From Aldersonia sp. NBC_00410 (GTDB taxonomy: Bacteria; Actinomycetota; Actinomycetes; Mycobacteriales; Mycobacteriaceae): 64,000 nucleotides of DNA. Both the position numbers and the translations under genes were made by a program. Shown in pieces: positions 17,739-26,072 of this stretch. The stretch is from positions 1 to 64,000 of the forward strand of contig NZ_JAPENM010000010.1 in NCBI RefSeq assembly GCF_026342035.1, in the 5' to 3' direction. Positions within the stretch are counted from its first letter, which is position 1. Each line of letters begins with the position of its first letter. The notes under the pieces are model-generated. The model made no database searches. It was not told the DNA's origin and worked only from the letters and a program-made list of their open reading frames with translations.

Positions 17739-18167
17739 TCAGTTGCGATGACCGAGGCGCGCGGCGATTGCGGGAATCACGATCGCGGCGGCCACGAGAT
17801 GCGTGGACATCAGTGTGAGCTTGGTGTCGACGGACGCAGTCACGAGCACATCGGGGACGAGTGACAATGCGGTCAGCGCAATCGTAGTGCGCACGAACGC
17901 AACACGAGGCCTTCTTGCCCACCGGCGCAGGCCTGCGGCGAGGACGATGCCGATCACCGCGCAGATCAGGGTCAGTTGCGCGAATCCGGCGATCGGGATC
18001 TGCTCGCCGTCGATCGCGAGCGACACACCGCCGGCTTGGGCGACGGCCGCCACTGCCGTGGTCGCTGCGGCGGCAGCGACTGCTGCGAGTGCGGCGGGAC
18101 GCCAGAATGCGGGCGCTCCAGCTGCGCTGGTACGGACGGCGGACGAAGCGTGCACGGTGGTGGTCAT
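17739..18167 (-). CDS. DUF6069-type four-helix membrane protein
   Basis: 142 aa with four hydrophobic segments: PAALAAVAAAAATTAVAAVAQA, FAQLTLICAVIGIVLAAGL, FVRTTIALTALSLVPDVLV and LMSTHLVAAAIVIPAIAARL. The pattern and length fit the DUF6069 group common in actinobacteria; its function is unknown. It is the first gene of a two-gene operon with the RibD-like reductase and starts about 50 bp after a promoter shared with the sigma/YCII operon, so it is probably a target of that sigma factor. Confidence 0.75.
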   Translation of the reverse strand: MTTTVHASSAVRTSAAGAPAFWRPAALAAVAAAAATTAVAAVAQAGGVSLAIDGEQIPIAGFAQLTLICAVIGIVLAAGLRRWARRPRVAFVRTTIALTALSLVPDVLVTASVDTKLTLMSTHLVAAAIVIPAIAARLGHRN

Positions 18168-18215
18168 GTCGATCTCCTGTGTGGTTTGGCGGTGGCGTTT
18201 CTGCCTCTCATCAGT

Positions 18216-18245
18216 TCCACGAACAGGGCCGATCGGATACGACAG
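18216..18245 (-). promoter_or_regulatory. ECF-type promoter of the DUF6069-RibD operon
   Basis: Reading leftward: TGTCGTATCCG, 10 bp, TTCGTGGA. The same two blocks with identical spacing occur at 19908-19937 upstream of the YCII-sigma operon. The first block is a -35 of ECF type (TGTCG) and the second gives a -10 with CGTGG. The gene start is about 50 bp downstream. Confidence 0.75.
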
Positions 18246-18261
18246 GAGTTGGCGAATTTCT

Positions 18262-19516
18262 TTACTCGCCCGGTAACACCAGGTGATCGCGCCGTCTCGT
18301 CAGGTAGGCCCGCTCGGCCGAATTCTGCGTTGCCGCGATCGCGGCGTCATAGGCCGATCGCGCGTCGGCACTGCGTCCGAGCCTGCGCAGGAGATCGGCA
18401 CGGGCGGCATGCCAGGCGTGGTAGCGGTCGAGGGCCAGGGTCTCGACGATGGCCAGCGCGACGTCCGGGCCGTCGAGTTCGGCGACGGCGACGGCCCTGT
18501 TCAGCGCGACGATCGGGGTGGGCGCGACGGCATAGAGCTGGTCGTAGAGCGCGACCACCTGACTCCAATCGGTGTCGCGTGCGTCGCGGGCGTCGGTGTG
18601 GACGGCGTTGATTGCCGCCATGAGCTGATAGTGCCCCGGCCGAGTCTGTTTCGCCGCCACGCGAGCCAGGCATTCGCGCACGAGTGTGTGACCCTCGGCG
18701 ATGAGGGCGCGGTCCCAGCCGGTGCGATCCTGCTCGTCGAGGGTCACCAGCTCCCCGCCTCTGACACGAGCCGCGCTGCGCGCATCGGTCAGCAGCATCA
18801 GGGCGGAGCAGCCCGGCCACCTCGCCGTCGTCGGGCAGCAGTTGACGCATGATGCGGCCGAGCCGGATCGCCTCCGCGGTCAGGTCGGCGCGAATCGGAT
18901 CGTCGCCGGCACCGGCCAGGTAGCCCTCGTTGAAAACGAGGTAGATGACGGCGAGCACACCATCGAGGCGGTTGGTGACGTCCTCATGGTCGGGAACGCG
19001 GAAGGGAATATGGGCGGACTTGATCTTGGCTTTGGCGCGGGTGATGCGTTGTGCCATCGTCGTTTCGGGGACGAGAAACGCGCGAGCAATCTCTTCGACG
19101 GTGAGTCCGCCGAGCAGGCGCAAGGTCAGTGCGACGCGTGCCTCGGGCGCGAGGGCCGGATGACAGCAGGTGAAGACGAGGCGGAGGCGGTCGTCCTCGA
19201 CCGGTCCGGTCGGCTCGTGCGGGGTGGGATCAATGATGACCATGGCTGCCCGATGCTTTGTGTCGCGCAAGGATTCGCGTCGAATCCGGTCGATGGCGCG
19301 GTTGCCGGCGGTGGTCGTCAGCCAGCCACCTGGATTGGGCGGGATGCCATCGATCGGCCACCGCTCGATGGCAATGAGCAGGGCCTCGCCCGCCGCGTCC
19401 TCGGCGATATCGAGATCGCCGAAGCGTCGGGCGAGCGAGGCCACCACGCGGCCGTACTCCTCGCGATAGATCCGATCGATCCAATCGAGCCCAGGGCGAG
19501 AGTCGCTGTCGTTCAC
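18262..19516 (-). pseudogene. ECF42-type RNA polymerase sigma factor, frameshifted
   Basis: Sigma factor with the long C-terminal extension of ECF42. The first frame (GTG 19516 to about 18806) holds region 2 (AEDAAGEALLIAIERWP), region 4 (LTVEEIARAFLVPETTMAQRITRAK) and DDGEVAGLL. The second frame (from about 18800) continues MLLTDARSAARVRGGELVTLDEQDRTGWDR to the end at 18262. One extra G in GGCGGAG at 18801-18807 (plus strand) explains the shift; removing it restores a 417-aa protein. The break falls at the start of the extension, which ECF42 needs for activity. It overlaps the YCII gene as GTGA. A sequencing error is the main alternative. Confidence 0.8.
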
Positions 19517-19860
19517 GCGCCGTCGAACGTCCGGATCTCGATCTTCTGCTCGCAGACCTTCGAGGCTCTGGCGGCGATTTTCAGGGCGGCATCGAGATCG
19601 GGCGCCTCGACGACCCAGAATCCACCGAGGCATTCCTTGGTCTCGACGAACGGCCCGTCGGTGACGATCACGTCGGAGCCGGTGCCGTCGACCGTCGTGG
19701 CCTCGTCGACGCGCCCGAGTCCGCCCGCGAATACCCACGAGCCTTCTGTCTTGAGCTCCTCGTTGAACCTGCCCGTCGCATCGAACTGCGACTGCGCCTC
19801 CTCGAGCGGGACGTCGTAGTCACTGGGCTCGACGACTACGGAAAGCATGTACTGCGTCAT
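19513..19860 (-). CDS. YCII-related (DGPF-domain) protein, ECF42 partner
   Basis: 115 aa. The family signature DGPFVETKECLGGFWVVEAPDLDAALKIA is complete; the fold is the small alpha/beta YCII barrel. DGPF proteins accompany ECF42 sigma factors in many genomes and are their main targets, though their activity is unknown. GAAGGGA lies upstream of ATG 19860. The stop overlaps the sigma start (GTGA at 19513-19516), so the pair is translationally coupled. The promoter at 19908-19937 matches the one at 18216. Confidence 0.9.
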   Translation of the reverse strand: MTQYMLSVVVEPSDYDVPLEEAQSQFDATGRFNEELKTEGSWVFAGGLGRVDEATTVDGTGSDVIVTDGPFVETKECLGGFWVVEAPDLDAALKIAARASKVCEQKIEIRTFDGA

Positions 19861-19907
19861 TTCGAAAATCCCTTCCTCGGTGGCTGCCGGTCGGCTGCCT
19901 CTACCCC

Positions 19908-19937
19908 TCCACGAATGGGCCGAATCGGATACGACAA
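19908..19937 (-). promoter_or_regulatory. ECF-type promoter of the YCII-sigma operon
   Basis: Reading leftward: TTGTCGTATCCG, 10 bp, TTCGTGGA; start codon about 48 bp on. It is identical in both blocks and spacing to the site at 18216-18245, supporting autoregulation by the ECF42-type sigma factor. Confidence 0.75.
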
Positions 19938-20169
19938 CCGTTACCGAGATTCCTAGAATTTTCCACCGCCTTCGAGGTCCCCGCACACGTTGGGGCGTAA
20001 TCCGGCGCCGCTGATCAGACCGTGAACTCGGCGTCCTCGAACACAGGTTCGGCCCGCGCCGGGCTCGCTCATGGTGATCGACGACGCCGACCTCGAGCGG
20101 GTGGTCGAGGTCCTGACTGCCGGTTTGTGTTCGGTGATGGCCCTGACGTCGACTGAGATATCAACGGGA

Positions 20170-20375
20170 CAGGTTCACTGCAAAGCAATTTCGCGCAACG
20201 GAGTTCCGTGCCCATCAGGGCCGACCCGAGTGGCAACCTCGCGGGCAGCCGCTCCGGGCGCACCGCCGATCTCCAGCACGCGCAGTCCTGGCTTCAGGGC
20301 AGGGCATCGACTACCCGCAGGAGGCGGTCCGAGATCGCGTCAGACACGCTGCACCACGGGCCACTCGGAATGGAG
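20170..20375 (-). pseudogene. SAM-dependent methyltransferase remnant
   Basis: Leftward reading gives VVQRVSDAISDRLLRVVDALP in one frame and, after a frame change near 20297, LKPGLRVLEIGGAPGAAAREVATRVGPDGHG in another. The latter is SAM motif I of a class I methyltransferase with its normally acidic/glycine-rich loop altered. The remainder of the enzyme is absent or unrecognisable. The flanks of this 490-bp region (19987-20479) hold no intact gene. Confidence 0.65.
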
Positions 20376-20479
20376 AAACACACGCCAATTATGGCCTTGC
20401 GCATTTATCGGGCCGATGAAACAGCGAGCGAAACTACCATCGGTGGAATGGCGGGGGATGCATGCGGTTAGCTTTAGGC

Positions 20480-20911
20480 ATGGTCGACTCAAATTTCGAT
20501 CCACGTTCACTCATCGCCGAGAGCCGGATCGGCGTTCTGGCCACCATCAAGGCGAACGGTCTACCGCAACTCTCCCCGGTGACGGGGGTGTACGACAGGG
20601 ATGCCGACACCATCTACGTATCCATCACCGAGGGGCGAGCCAAGACCGCCAACCTTCGCCGAGACCCGCGGGCGGCGATGGAGTTCACCAGTCCGGACGG
20701 CTACACGTGGGCGACGGCAGAGGGGACAGCCACTCTGACCGGTCCGGGGACTGACCCGGACGGTCCCGAGGTGGACACGCTGGTGGACTACTACCGGCGT
20801 GCGGCCGGCGAACACCCCGACTGGCAGGAGTACCGCGCCGTCATGGTCTCGGACCGTCGAGTCCTGATGGCGCTCAGGATCACTCGCGTCTACGGAGCCA
20901 AACTCCGGTAA
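20480..20911 (+). CDS. PPOX-class F420-dependent oxidoreductase (copy 2)
   Basis: 143 aa, the same length as the protein at 5229-5660 and nearly identical through TEGRAKTANLRRDPRAA and YTWATAEG to HPDWQEYRAVMVSDRRVL. It is a clear duplicate. Changes cluster in the N-terminal 10 residues and after VLTGP. It has the split-barrel fold that binds F420 or FMN; substrate unknown. Both copies lie beside a decayed methyltransferase gene. Confidence 0.85.
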   Translation: MVDSNFDPRSLIAESRIGVLATIKANGLPQLSPVTGVYDRDADTIYVSITEGRAKTANLRRDPRAAMEFTSPDGYTWATAEGTATLTGPGTDPDGPEVDTLVDYYRRAAGEHPDWQEYRAVMVSDRRVLMALRITRVYGAKLR

Positions 20912-20974
20912 AGCCGTAGGGGAGTGCGTCCGCGAACCACTTCGACCGGACAATCAACTCATCGGGAGCTAACC

Positions 20975-21598
20975 ATGGGTCTTATCCACATCGAGATGTT
21001 CGCAACCCTCGACCTCGTCGGACAGGCGCCTGGCGGCCCGGACGAGGACCCAGAGGGTTTCCCATTCGGGGGCTGGCAGGCGCCGCTGTTCGACGAGGTG
21101 GCCGGTGCACAGGTAGGCGCCGCGTACGAGGGAACGGACGCCCTTCTGCTCGGCCGGCGGACGTATGACATCTTCGCCGCGTACTGGCCACACCAGGAGG
21201 GAGGCCAGGACAGCGACATCGCCACGCTCTTCAATCGCGTCCCGAAATACGTGGCCTCCCGCGGTAAGCCCGACCTCGCTTGGGCCGGGTCCACGCAACT
21301 CGGCCCGGATCTGGCCGGTGCGGTGCGCGAGATCCGTGACCGGCACGAACACATCAAGGTTGTCGGGAGCCTGAACCTGGTGCAGACCCTCCTGCGCGAG
21401 AAACTCTTCGACCGTCTCGACCTTTGGGTGCACCCCATTGTGCTCGGCGTCGGAAAGAGGGTATTCGACGATGGCGCGGTGCCCACCAACGTCACGCTCG
21501 TCGAACCGCCGGTGGCCGGTCCGAAAGGCGTCGTGTACCTGCGTTACGGGCTCGCCGATGGCACGCCCGAGACGGGGGACATGGGCGCCGATCGCTGA
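20975..21598 (+). CDS. RibD C-terminal/dihydrofolate reductase-like protein
   Basis: 207 aa from ATG 20975 (GGGAGC upstream). MGLIHIEMFATLDLVGQAPGGPDEDPEGFPFGGW, LLLGRRTYDIFAAYWP, VVGSLNLVQTLLREKLFDRLDLWVHPIVLGVGKRVFDDG are typical RibD-C family motifs. It is a distant paralogue of the gene at 17113. It is 63 bp behind the PPOX gene, so the two reductases may form one unit. Confidence 0.85.
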   Translation: MGLIHIEMFATLDLVGQAPGGPDEDPEGFPFGGWQAPLFDEVAGAQVGAAYEGTDALLLGRRTYDIFAAYWPHQEGGQDSDIATLFNRVPKYVASRGKPDLAWAGSTQLGPDLAGAVREIRDRHEHIKVVGSLNLVQTLLREKLFDRLDLWVHPIVLGVGKRVFDDGAVPTNVTLVEPPVAGPKGVVYLRYGLADGTPETGDMGADR

Positions 21599-21821
21599 GC
21601 GCGGCGCCTGAAGCGTTGGGCGAGATTCTTAATTGTGATGCTGCACATGGTGATTGGCCACGCTGGAGTTCGTCACACACCGGCGGGGAGGTAGTTACCC
21701 GAGAAATCGGCGGGACAGCCGGTTAGTGACGGTCCTCTTCTGGGTACCGTCCCGACATGTGACTGTGTCGCCATGGCTCAGCGCACGCCCGTCAGGGCCG
21801 ACGGTGAGGACAACTGACGAC

Positions 21822-23060
21822 ATGGGTGATCGCACAGCGGGGCATTCGGGCGATCACCCCGACGACAGCGACGCGGCCGGCGCAGACGAGCGCACTCCGC
21901 TCCTGGAGCCGCCGCGCTTGCGGACCGGAGACGATCGGGGAGCAACGAGGCTCGAGCTCTTTTTCGACCTCGCGTACGTCTTGGTCATCCATCAGCTTGC
22001 GCTCGCCCTGAACGACGACCTCGGTTGGCACGGTGTGGCCGTCTTCACCGGACTGTTCGGGGTCACGTGGTGGTCGTGGGTGACCACCACGCTGTACGCC
22101 AACCGCTTCGACACCAACGACATCGTGTATCGCGTGCTCAAATTGGCCGCCACCTTCGCGGTCGCGGTGATGGCCGCCAGCGCATCCACGGCGGTCGGTG
22201 GCGACGGAACCGTGGCGTTCGGTGTGGGCTACATCGCGACCAGGGTCATCCTTGCCGGGCTGTATCTGCGCGCGAGGCGGCACATCAGCGACGTGCGAGT
22301 CACGCTCAATCTGTACTTCGCCGCGACGGTCACCAGCGCCGCGATCTGGGCGATCGCACTGCTCACGCCCTCACCGATTACCTACATCCTGTGGGGGATC
22401 GGTATCGCGATAGAGGCGATGGCGCCGTTAGCGGCCACCCGTTGGGGACCGGACGTGCCTCTGCACCTCGAACACCTACCGGAACGCTTCGGCCTGTTCG
22501 TGATCCTAGTTCTCGGCGAGTCCATCTCGGCCGTCGTGCTCGGGATGCAAGACACCCATTGGGACTGGCCGTCAACCTTGGTGGCGGCACTGGGATTCAC
22601 CATTGCCGCGTCGGTGTGGTGGATGTACTTCGACATCGGTGGCGCCGAAGCCAAGACGGAGATTCAGGACGACGACAGCGCGGTCGGTAGCGGGCGCGCC
22701 GACGGGTACATCTACGGGCACCTGCCCCTCGTATTGGGCGCCGCGTTACTCGGTGTAGGGATCGAGCAGTACATCCTCCATCCGGTAGGTGAACTGACAA
22801 CCGCCGGACGCTGGATCCTCTGCGGCGGGTTGGCGCTGTTCATCATCGGCGTGTGCGCCATCCTCGGCTGGAGCTCGAGCAACTGGAAGACGGTCATCCC
22901 GTGGCCGGCATTGGCGATTCCCGTAGTCCTCATCGTCGGACTCATCGACAGCGCAATTCCGTACGCCTCGGCGATAGTCCTTGCAGTCGGTTCGGTCCTC
23001 GTGGTGGTTACCGGAATCGTCCGGCGGCGTAGGAGTCCCGTCGAGACGACCGAAACTTGA
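21822..23060 (+). CDS. LtrA-type low temperature requirement membrane protein
   Basis: 412 aa from ATG 21822 (GTG 21804 would add six residues). The N-terminal motif RLELFFDLAYVLVIHQLA is the LtrA signature, followed by about ten membrane helices. Conserved interior pieces are HLPERFGLFVILVLGESISAVV and WWMYFDIGG. The biochemical role of LtrA proteins is not settled. No operon partner: 223 bp upstream and 56 bp before the convergent HxlR gene. Confidence 0.85.
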   Translation: MGDRTAGHSGDHPDDSDAAGADERTPLLEPPRLRTGDDRGATRLELFFDLAYVLVIHQLALALNDDLGWHGVAVFTGLFGVTWWSWVTTTLYANRFDTNDIVYRVLKLAATFAVAVMAASASTAVGGDGTVAFGVGYIATRVILAGLYLRARRHISDVRVTLNLYFAATVTSAAIWAIALLTPSPITYILWGIGIAIEAMAPLAATRWGPDVPLHLEHLPERFGLFVILVLGESISAVVLGMQDTHWDWPSTLVAALGFTIAASVWWMYFDIGGAEAKTEIQDDDSAVGSGRADGYIYGHLPLVLGAALLGVGIEQYILHPVGELTTAGRWILCGGLALFIIGVCAILGWSSSNWKTVIPWPALAIPVVLIVGLIDSAIPYASAIVLAVGSVLVVVTGIVRRRRSPVETTET

Positions 23061-23116
23061 CCACAGGCCGGAAAGGGCGAAACCGTGCCGTCCCGCTGCG
23101 GCCAGCCGGAGTGCGG

Positions 23117-23791
23117 TCATGTGTCGATTCGGAACAGCTCCGCGAATCGCTCGAGCAGTTTCGTATTGCCCTTCACGATGGTGACGACTCCTTGCTCCAC
23201 GGACTGGGCAGGGGTCAGTGTGCCCGCGATCAGGTGGCGGATACCTGGGCCTGTGATGAACTGCAGTTCCGGATCGCCGCTGGGCAGGGAGCCTCCCACC
23301 GGCGGTGTCGGGGGAGCGATCTGGAACACCTTCAACTCGCCGGCGCCGACCTGGGCACGCAACTCGACGGGCCCCACCTGGATTTGGAAATCCAGTGACG
23401 CCGAAGCGAATTCCGGTCTGAACGCGGTTCGCAGTGCCATCGTCAATGAGTCGGCGGTGACGATGTCGCCATCCTTGGGGTCGCCCATCGAGCGGAATCC
23501 CCATCGGCCGAGCGCCTGCACGATCGGTTCGAGATCACGCCCGTACTCGGTGAGTTCATAGACGAGTCCGCACCGTCGCAGTGCGATACGGCGGATCACC
23601 CCGCCCTCCTGCAACTCTTTCAGGCGCGCGGCGAGGATGTTCGTCGGAATCTTGGGCAGGCCCTGCTTCAGGTCGGTGTAACGACGCGGACCGACGAGCA
23701 GGTCACGGATTATGAGCAGTGCCCAGCGTTCCGTGATCAGCTCGACGGCAGTGGTGATACCGCAGTACTGCCCGTAGCTGCGGGCAGCCAC
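23117..23791 (-). CDS. HxlR-family regulator with C-terminal SCP2-like domain
   Basis: 224 aa from GTG 23791. Residues 1-100: YGQYCGITTAVELITERWALLIIRDLLVGPRRYTDLKQGLPKIPTNILAARLKELQEGGVIRR, an HxlR winged helix with the N-terminal Cys. The second half (TMALRTAFRPEFASASLDFQIQVGPVELRAQV...) resembles the sterol-carrier-like ligand domain found fused to some actinobacterial HxlR proteins. It follows a VOC gene by 2 bp and shares its promoter, which carries a perfect operator-like repeat. Confidence 0.85.
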   Translation of the reverse strand: MAARSYGQYCGITTAVELITERWALLIIRDLLVGPRRYTDLKQGLPKIPTNILAARLKELQEGGVIRRIALRRCGLVYELTEYGRDLEPIVQALGRWGFRSMGDPKDGDIVTADSLTMALRTAFRPEFASASLDFQIQVGPVELRAQVGAGELKVFQIAPPTPPVGGSLPSGDPELQFITGPGIRHLIAGTLTPAQSVEQGVVTIVKGNTKLLERFAELFRIDT

Positions 23792-23793
23792 CC

Positions 23794-24234
23794 TCAGGCC
23801 TGAGCTTGCTCGGCCAGGTATGCCTCCGGGCCTTGTTCTGCTGCCTGCGGCGACATCCAGATGAAGGACAGGTTGTTGCCGTCCGGGTCTTCGAGATCGC
23901 GGCTGTACATGAAACCGAGGTCCTGAGCCGGTCGCGGTTCGGAACCACCGGCGGCCAGACCCGCTTCGGTCAACGCGTCGACGTCCTCCCTGGAGTCGCG
24001 AGTGAACGCGATCTGGACCTGTGCAGAGATTGCCGGGTCGGCCACCTGCTTGTCGGTGAAGGTGGCGAAGAACTCGCGCTGCAGAACCATGGTGTAGATG
24101 TTGTCGTCCCACACGAAACAGGCGGCGTTCTCGTCGGTGAAGAGCGGATTGATAGTCGCGCCGAGTGCGGTGTAGAAGGACTTGCTGCGCTCGAGGTCGG
24201 CGGCCGGGTAGCTCACGAAGACGTTTGTAGACAT
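23794..24234 (-). CDS. VOC-superfamily protein, lactoylglutathione-lyase-like
   Basis: 146 aa. MSTNVFVSYPAADLERSKSFYTALGATINPLFTDENAACFVWDDNIYTMVL and the C-terminal SRDLEDPDGNNLSFIWMSPQA show both VOC modules, including the D-P-D-G-N turn. The family binds metals; substrate unknown. AGGGAG precedes ATG 24234. It is first in a two-gene operon with its HxlR regulator. Confidence 0.88.
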   Translation of the reverse strand: MSTNVFVSYPAADLERSKSFYTALGATINPLFTDENAACFVWDDNIYTMVLQREFFATFTDKQVADPAISAQVQIAFTRDSREDVDALTEAGLAAGGSEPRPAQDLGFMYSRDLEDPDGNNLSFIWMSPQAAEQGPEAYLAEQAQA

Positions 24235-24274
24235 GACGGTTGCTCCCTTGGTGGTTTCATCCGGACTCCACCAG

Positions 24275-24302
24275 ACTTGTAAAAAACAAGTAAGGTTGTC
24301 AA
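24275..24302 (-). promoter_or_regulatory. Promoter/operator of the VOC-HxlR operon
   Basis: ACTTGT-AAAAA-ACAAGT (24275-24291) is a perfect inverted repeat. On the minus strand TTGACA (24302-24297) is a consensus -35 and the repeat covers the -10 position 15-17 bp further. A third half-site-like GCAAGT is at 24305. Placement fits repression by the HxlR protein of this operon. Confidence 0.65.
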
Positions 24303-24324
24303 TAGCAAGTAGCCCGATTCGGGG

Positions 24325-25020
24325 TCATGTCGGCGGGCCGGGCTGGCGAAGGATGAGAGCGACCGAGGTGATCAGCAATACGCCCCCGACGCCAAGGAGC
24401 GCGTATCGCACGCCGAGTATCGAGAACGTGCTGCCGATGCCGACGAGGAAGAGCACCCCGGCAAGGGCGACGGTGATCCGGATGTATTGATCGCTCACAC
24501 TTCCCGCGTGCTCGCCCGCGGAGGCGTGCTCGTCGGCGACCTGGTCCAACGCCGCCGCCTGATCTGCCTCCGCGACGTGGTACTGCGGCATGTAACTCGG
24601 CCCCGGCGGTGCAGCAGGGTTGGTGTCGGGGTCGGTTGCCCGCCAGGCGTCGAAAGCCACGCTGAATTCGGGCCGGAAACGCTTCTCCGCGATGGCCATC
24701 TTCTCCGGATTGTCCAGGGTGAATGCGGTGAACCAGGCGTTGAACGTGGATGCGTCGAAGTTGCGCACGTTCTGGGCCGTGTACTGCGCCCGGTTCGCCT
24801 CGGTACGGGTCGCCGACGCGGCCGCCAGTTGCAGCCGGGACTCGGTGCCCCACTTCGCCGCGGCGAATCCCGACCACGCCACGGTGATCGTGACCAGCGC
24901 CAGCACCAACGCCTCTGTTGTCTGCACAGCCCGGCCCCGCCAGCCGCTGGCACGCTCGGCATGGTGTTCGTGGTGCTGAAGCTCCTTGTGGGCTTCGATC
25001 GGAGTCAATCCTTCCGGCAT
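24325..25020 (-). CDS. DUF4337-like membrane protein of unknown function
   Basis: 231 aa from ATG 25020, chosen because MPEGLTPIEAHKELQHHEHHAERASGWRGRAVQTTEALVLALVTITVAWSGFAAAKW looks like a complete N-terminus; a longer form from 25158 is possible. One helix lies near residues 38-60 and two near the C-terminus (ITVALAGVLFLVGIGSTF and YALLGVGGVLLITSVALIL), with a soluble alpha-helical domain between. This topology is shared by DUF4337-type proteins. Single gene; role unknown. Confidence 0.65.
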   Translation of the reverse strand: MPEGLTPIEAHKELQHHEHHAERASGWRGRAVQTTEALVLALVTITVAWSGFAAAKWGTESRLQLAAASATRTEANRAQYTAQNVRNFDASTFNAWFTAFTLDNPEKMAIAEKRFRPEFSVAFDAWRATDPDTNPAAPPGPSYMPQYHVAEADQAAALDQVADEHASAGEHAGSVSDQYIRITVALAGVLFLVGIGSTFSILGVRYALLGVGGVLLITSVALILRQPGPPT

Positions 25021-25550
25021 GAGCGTCAGCCACCTCGATGTCGATAGCGTGCCCGGCACGGGTCCAGGCCTTGGGGGTGAGGGCGCAGCCGACTTCATGG
25101 CCTGCATCTTGGTGACGTTGCTGGCGTTCGACAGCGCTTGTCGTACGCCAGCAACCAAAGTCGGTGTGGGAGGGCATGACCTTTCTGCGGAGCGATGACC
25201 GGGCGTTGCCGGTACGGTGTCACGCTAGCGCGTTGCCATGTCGACCGCTCGTTCCATCGCGGACCCCTGCGGATGTCCCAACCGCCGATCCCACGATGAG
25301 CTTGACGCGAAGGCCGCGGCGGCGAGCGGACAACGCCGAAGCGTACGCCTCGCGGACCGATCAGCGTTACGCGCTTGTCCGGGGGAGGCTCTCGAGCATC
25401 GCCTCCGCGCTGGCCATGACAATGACAATGCCAATACCGGGAATTGATCGGCCCAGACAGGGGAAAAAACCGTCGCGATTGTAACCACCGTCAGCGACGG
25501 ATTCGATGAATAGCGTGGCCCGCAAAACCCTTTCGGCGTTGGGAGCCAGC
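25021..25550. other. 530 bp without a supported gene
   Basis: Open frames on both strands are short and arginine/serine-rich with no family signature. Only the ribosome site GGGAGC just before the OsmC gene is recognisable. Confidence 0.5.
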
Positions 25551-26072
25551 ATGACCGAGACCGTGACAAGTCGCCTCAACGATGTCGACATCGAGGCCGT
25601 GGGGGGCCTCGTTCAGGCCATCAGGGACGACGCTAGCAAAGCGAAGACGACGTGGGCCGCGCATGTGAAATGGAAGGGCGCGTTTGCATCCGAGGCCCGT
25701 GTGCGGTCATTCGAGCCGTCGCAGTCCGACGAACCGGCCGCCCTGGGAGGCGGAGACAGCGCCCCCAACCCGGTGGAACAGCTGCTCAGCGCCCTCGGCA
25801 ACTGCTTGGCTGTCGGTTACGCAGCGAACGCCACGGTCGCGGGCATCGAGCTCGAGGACGTCCGTATCGATCTCAAGGGAGATATCGACCTGGCGGTGTT
25901 CTTGGGCCTTGCCGTTGGGCACGCCGGATTCGACTCGATCAGCGCGACCGTCACCATCGACTCCGACGCACCCCGCGACCAGCTCGAGGCCTTGCACGCG
26001 ACCGTTCTCGAGAGCTCACCGGTCGGGCACACAATCCGCAATGCCGTACCGGTGGACATCTCGCTGGCCTGA
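25551..26072 (+). CDS. OsmC-family protein
   Basis: 173 aa from ATG 25551 (GGGAGC upstream). OsmC/Ohr fold: PNPVEQLLSALGNCLAVGYAANATVAGIELEDVRIDLKGDIDL with the peroxidatic Cys in GNC, then the second-half TVLESSPVGHTIRNAVPVDI. The canonical second cysteine is replaced by Ser (SSPVGHT), so thiol peroxidase chemistry, if any, would not use the usual disulfide. Likely role: detoxification of organic peroxides or electrophiles. Stands alone. Confidence 0.85.
   Translation: MTETVTSRLNDVDIEAVGGLVQAIRDDASKAKTTWAAHVKWKGAFASEARVRSFEPSQSDEPAALGGGDSAPNPVEQLLSALGNCLAVGYAANATVAGIELEDVRIDLKGDIDLAVFLGLAVGHAGFDSISATVTIDSDAPRDQLEALHATVLESSPVGHTIRNAVPVDISLA

Noticed and set aside
18801-18807. Programmed frameshift in the sigma factor
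   Set aside because: The G-rich run has no slippery heptamer or stimulatory structure that I can see.
18347-19738. Long minus-strand frame as one protein of 463 residues
   Set aside because: Its first 75 residues overlap the YCII gene and its last 150 are out of frame after the shift; only the sigma core inside it is real.
25225-25569. Minus-strand open frame
   Set aside because: Arg/Ser-rich composition, no family pattern, overlaps the OsmC start on the other strand.
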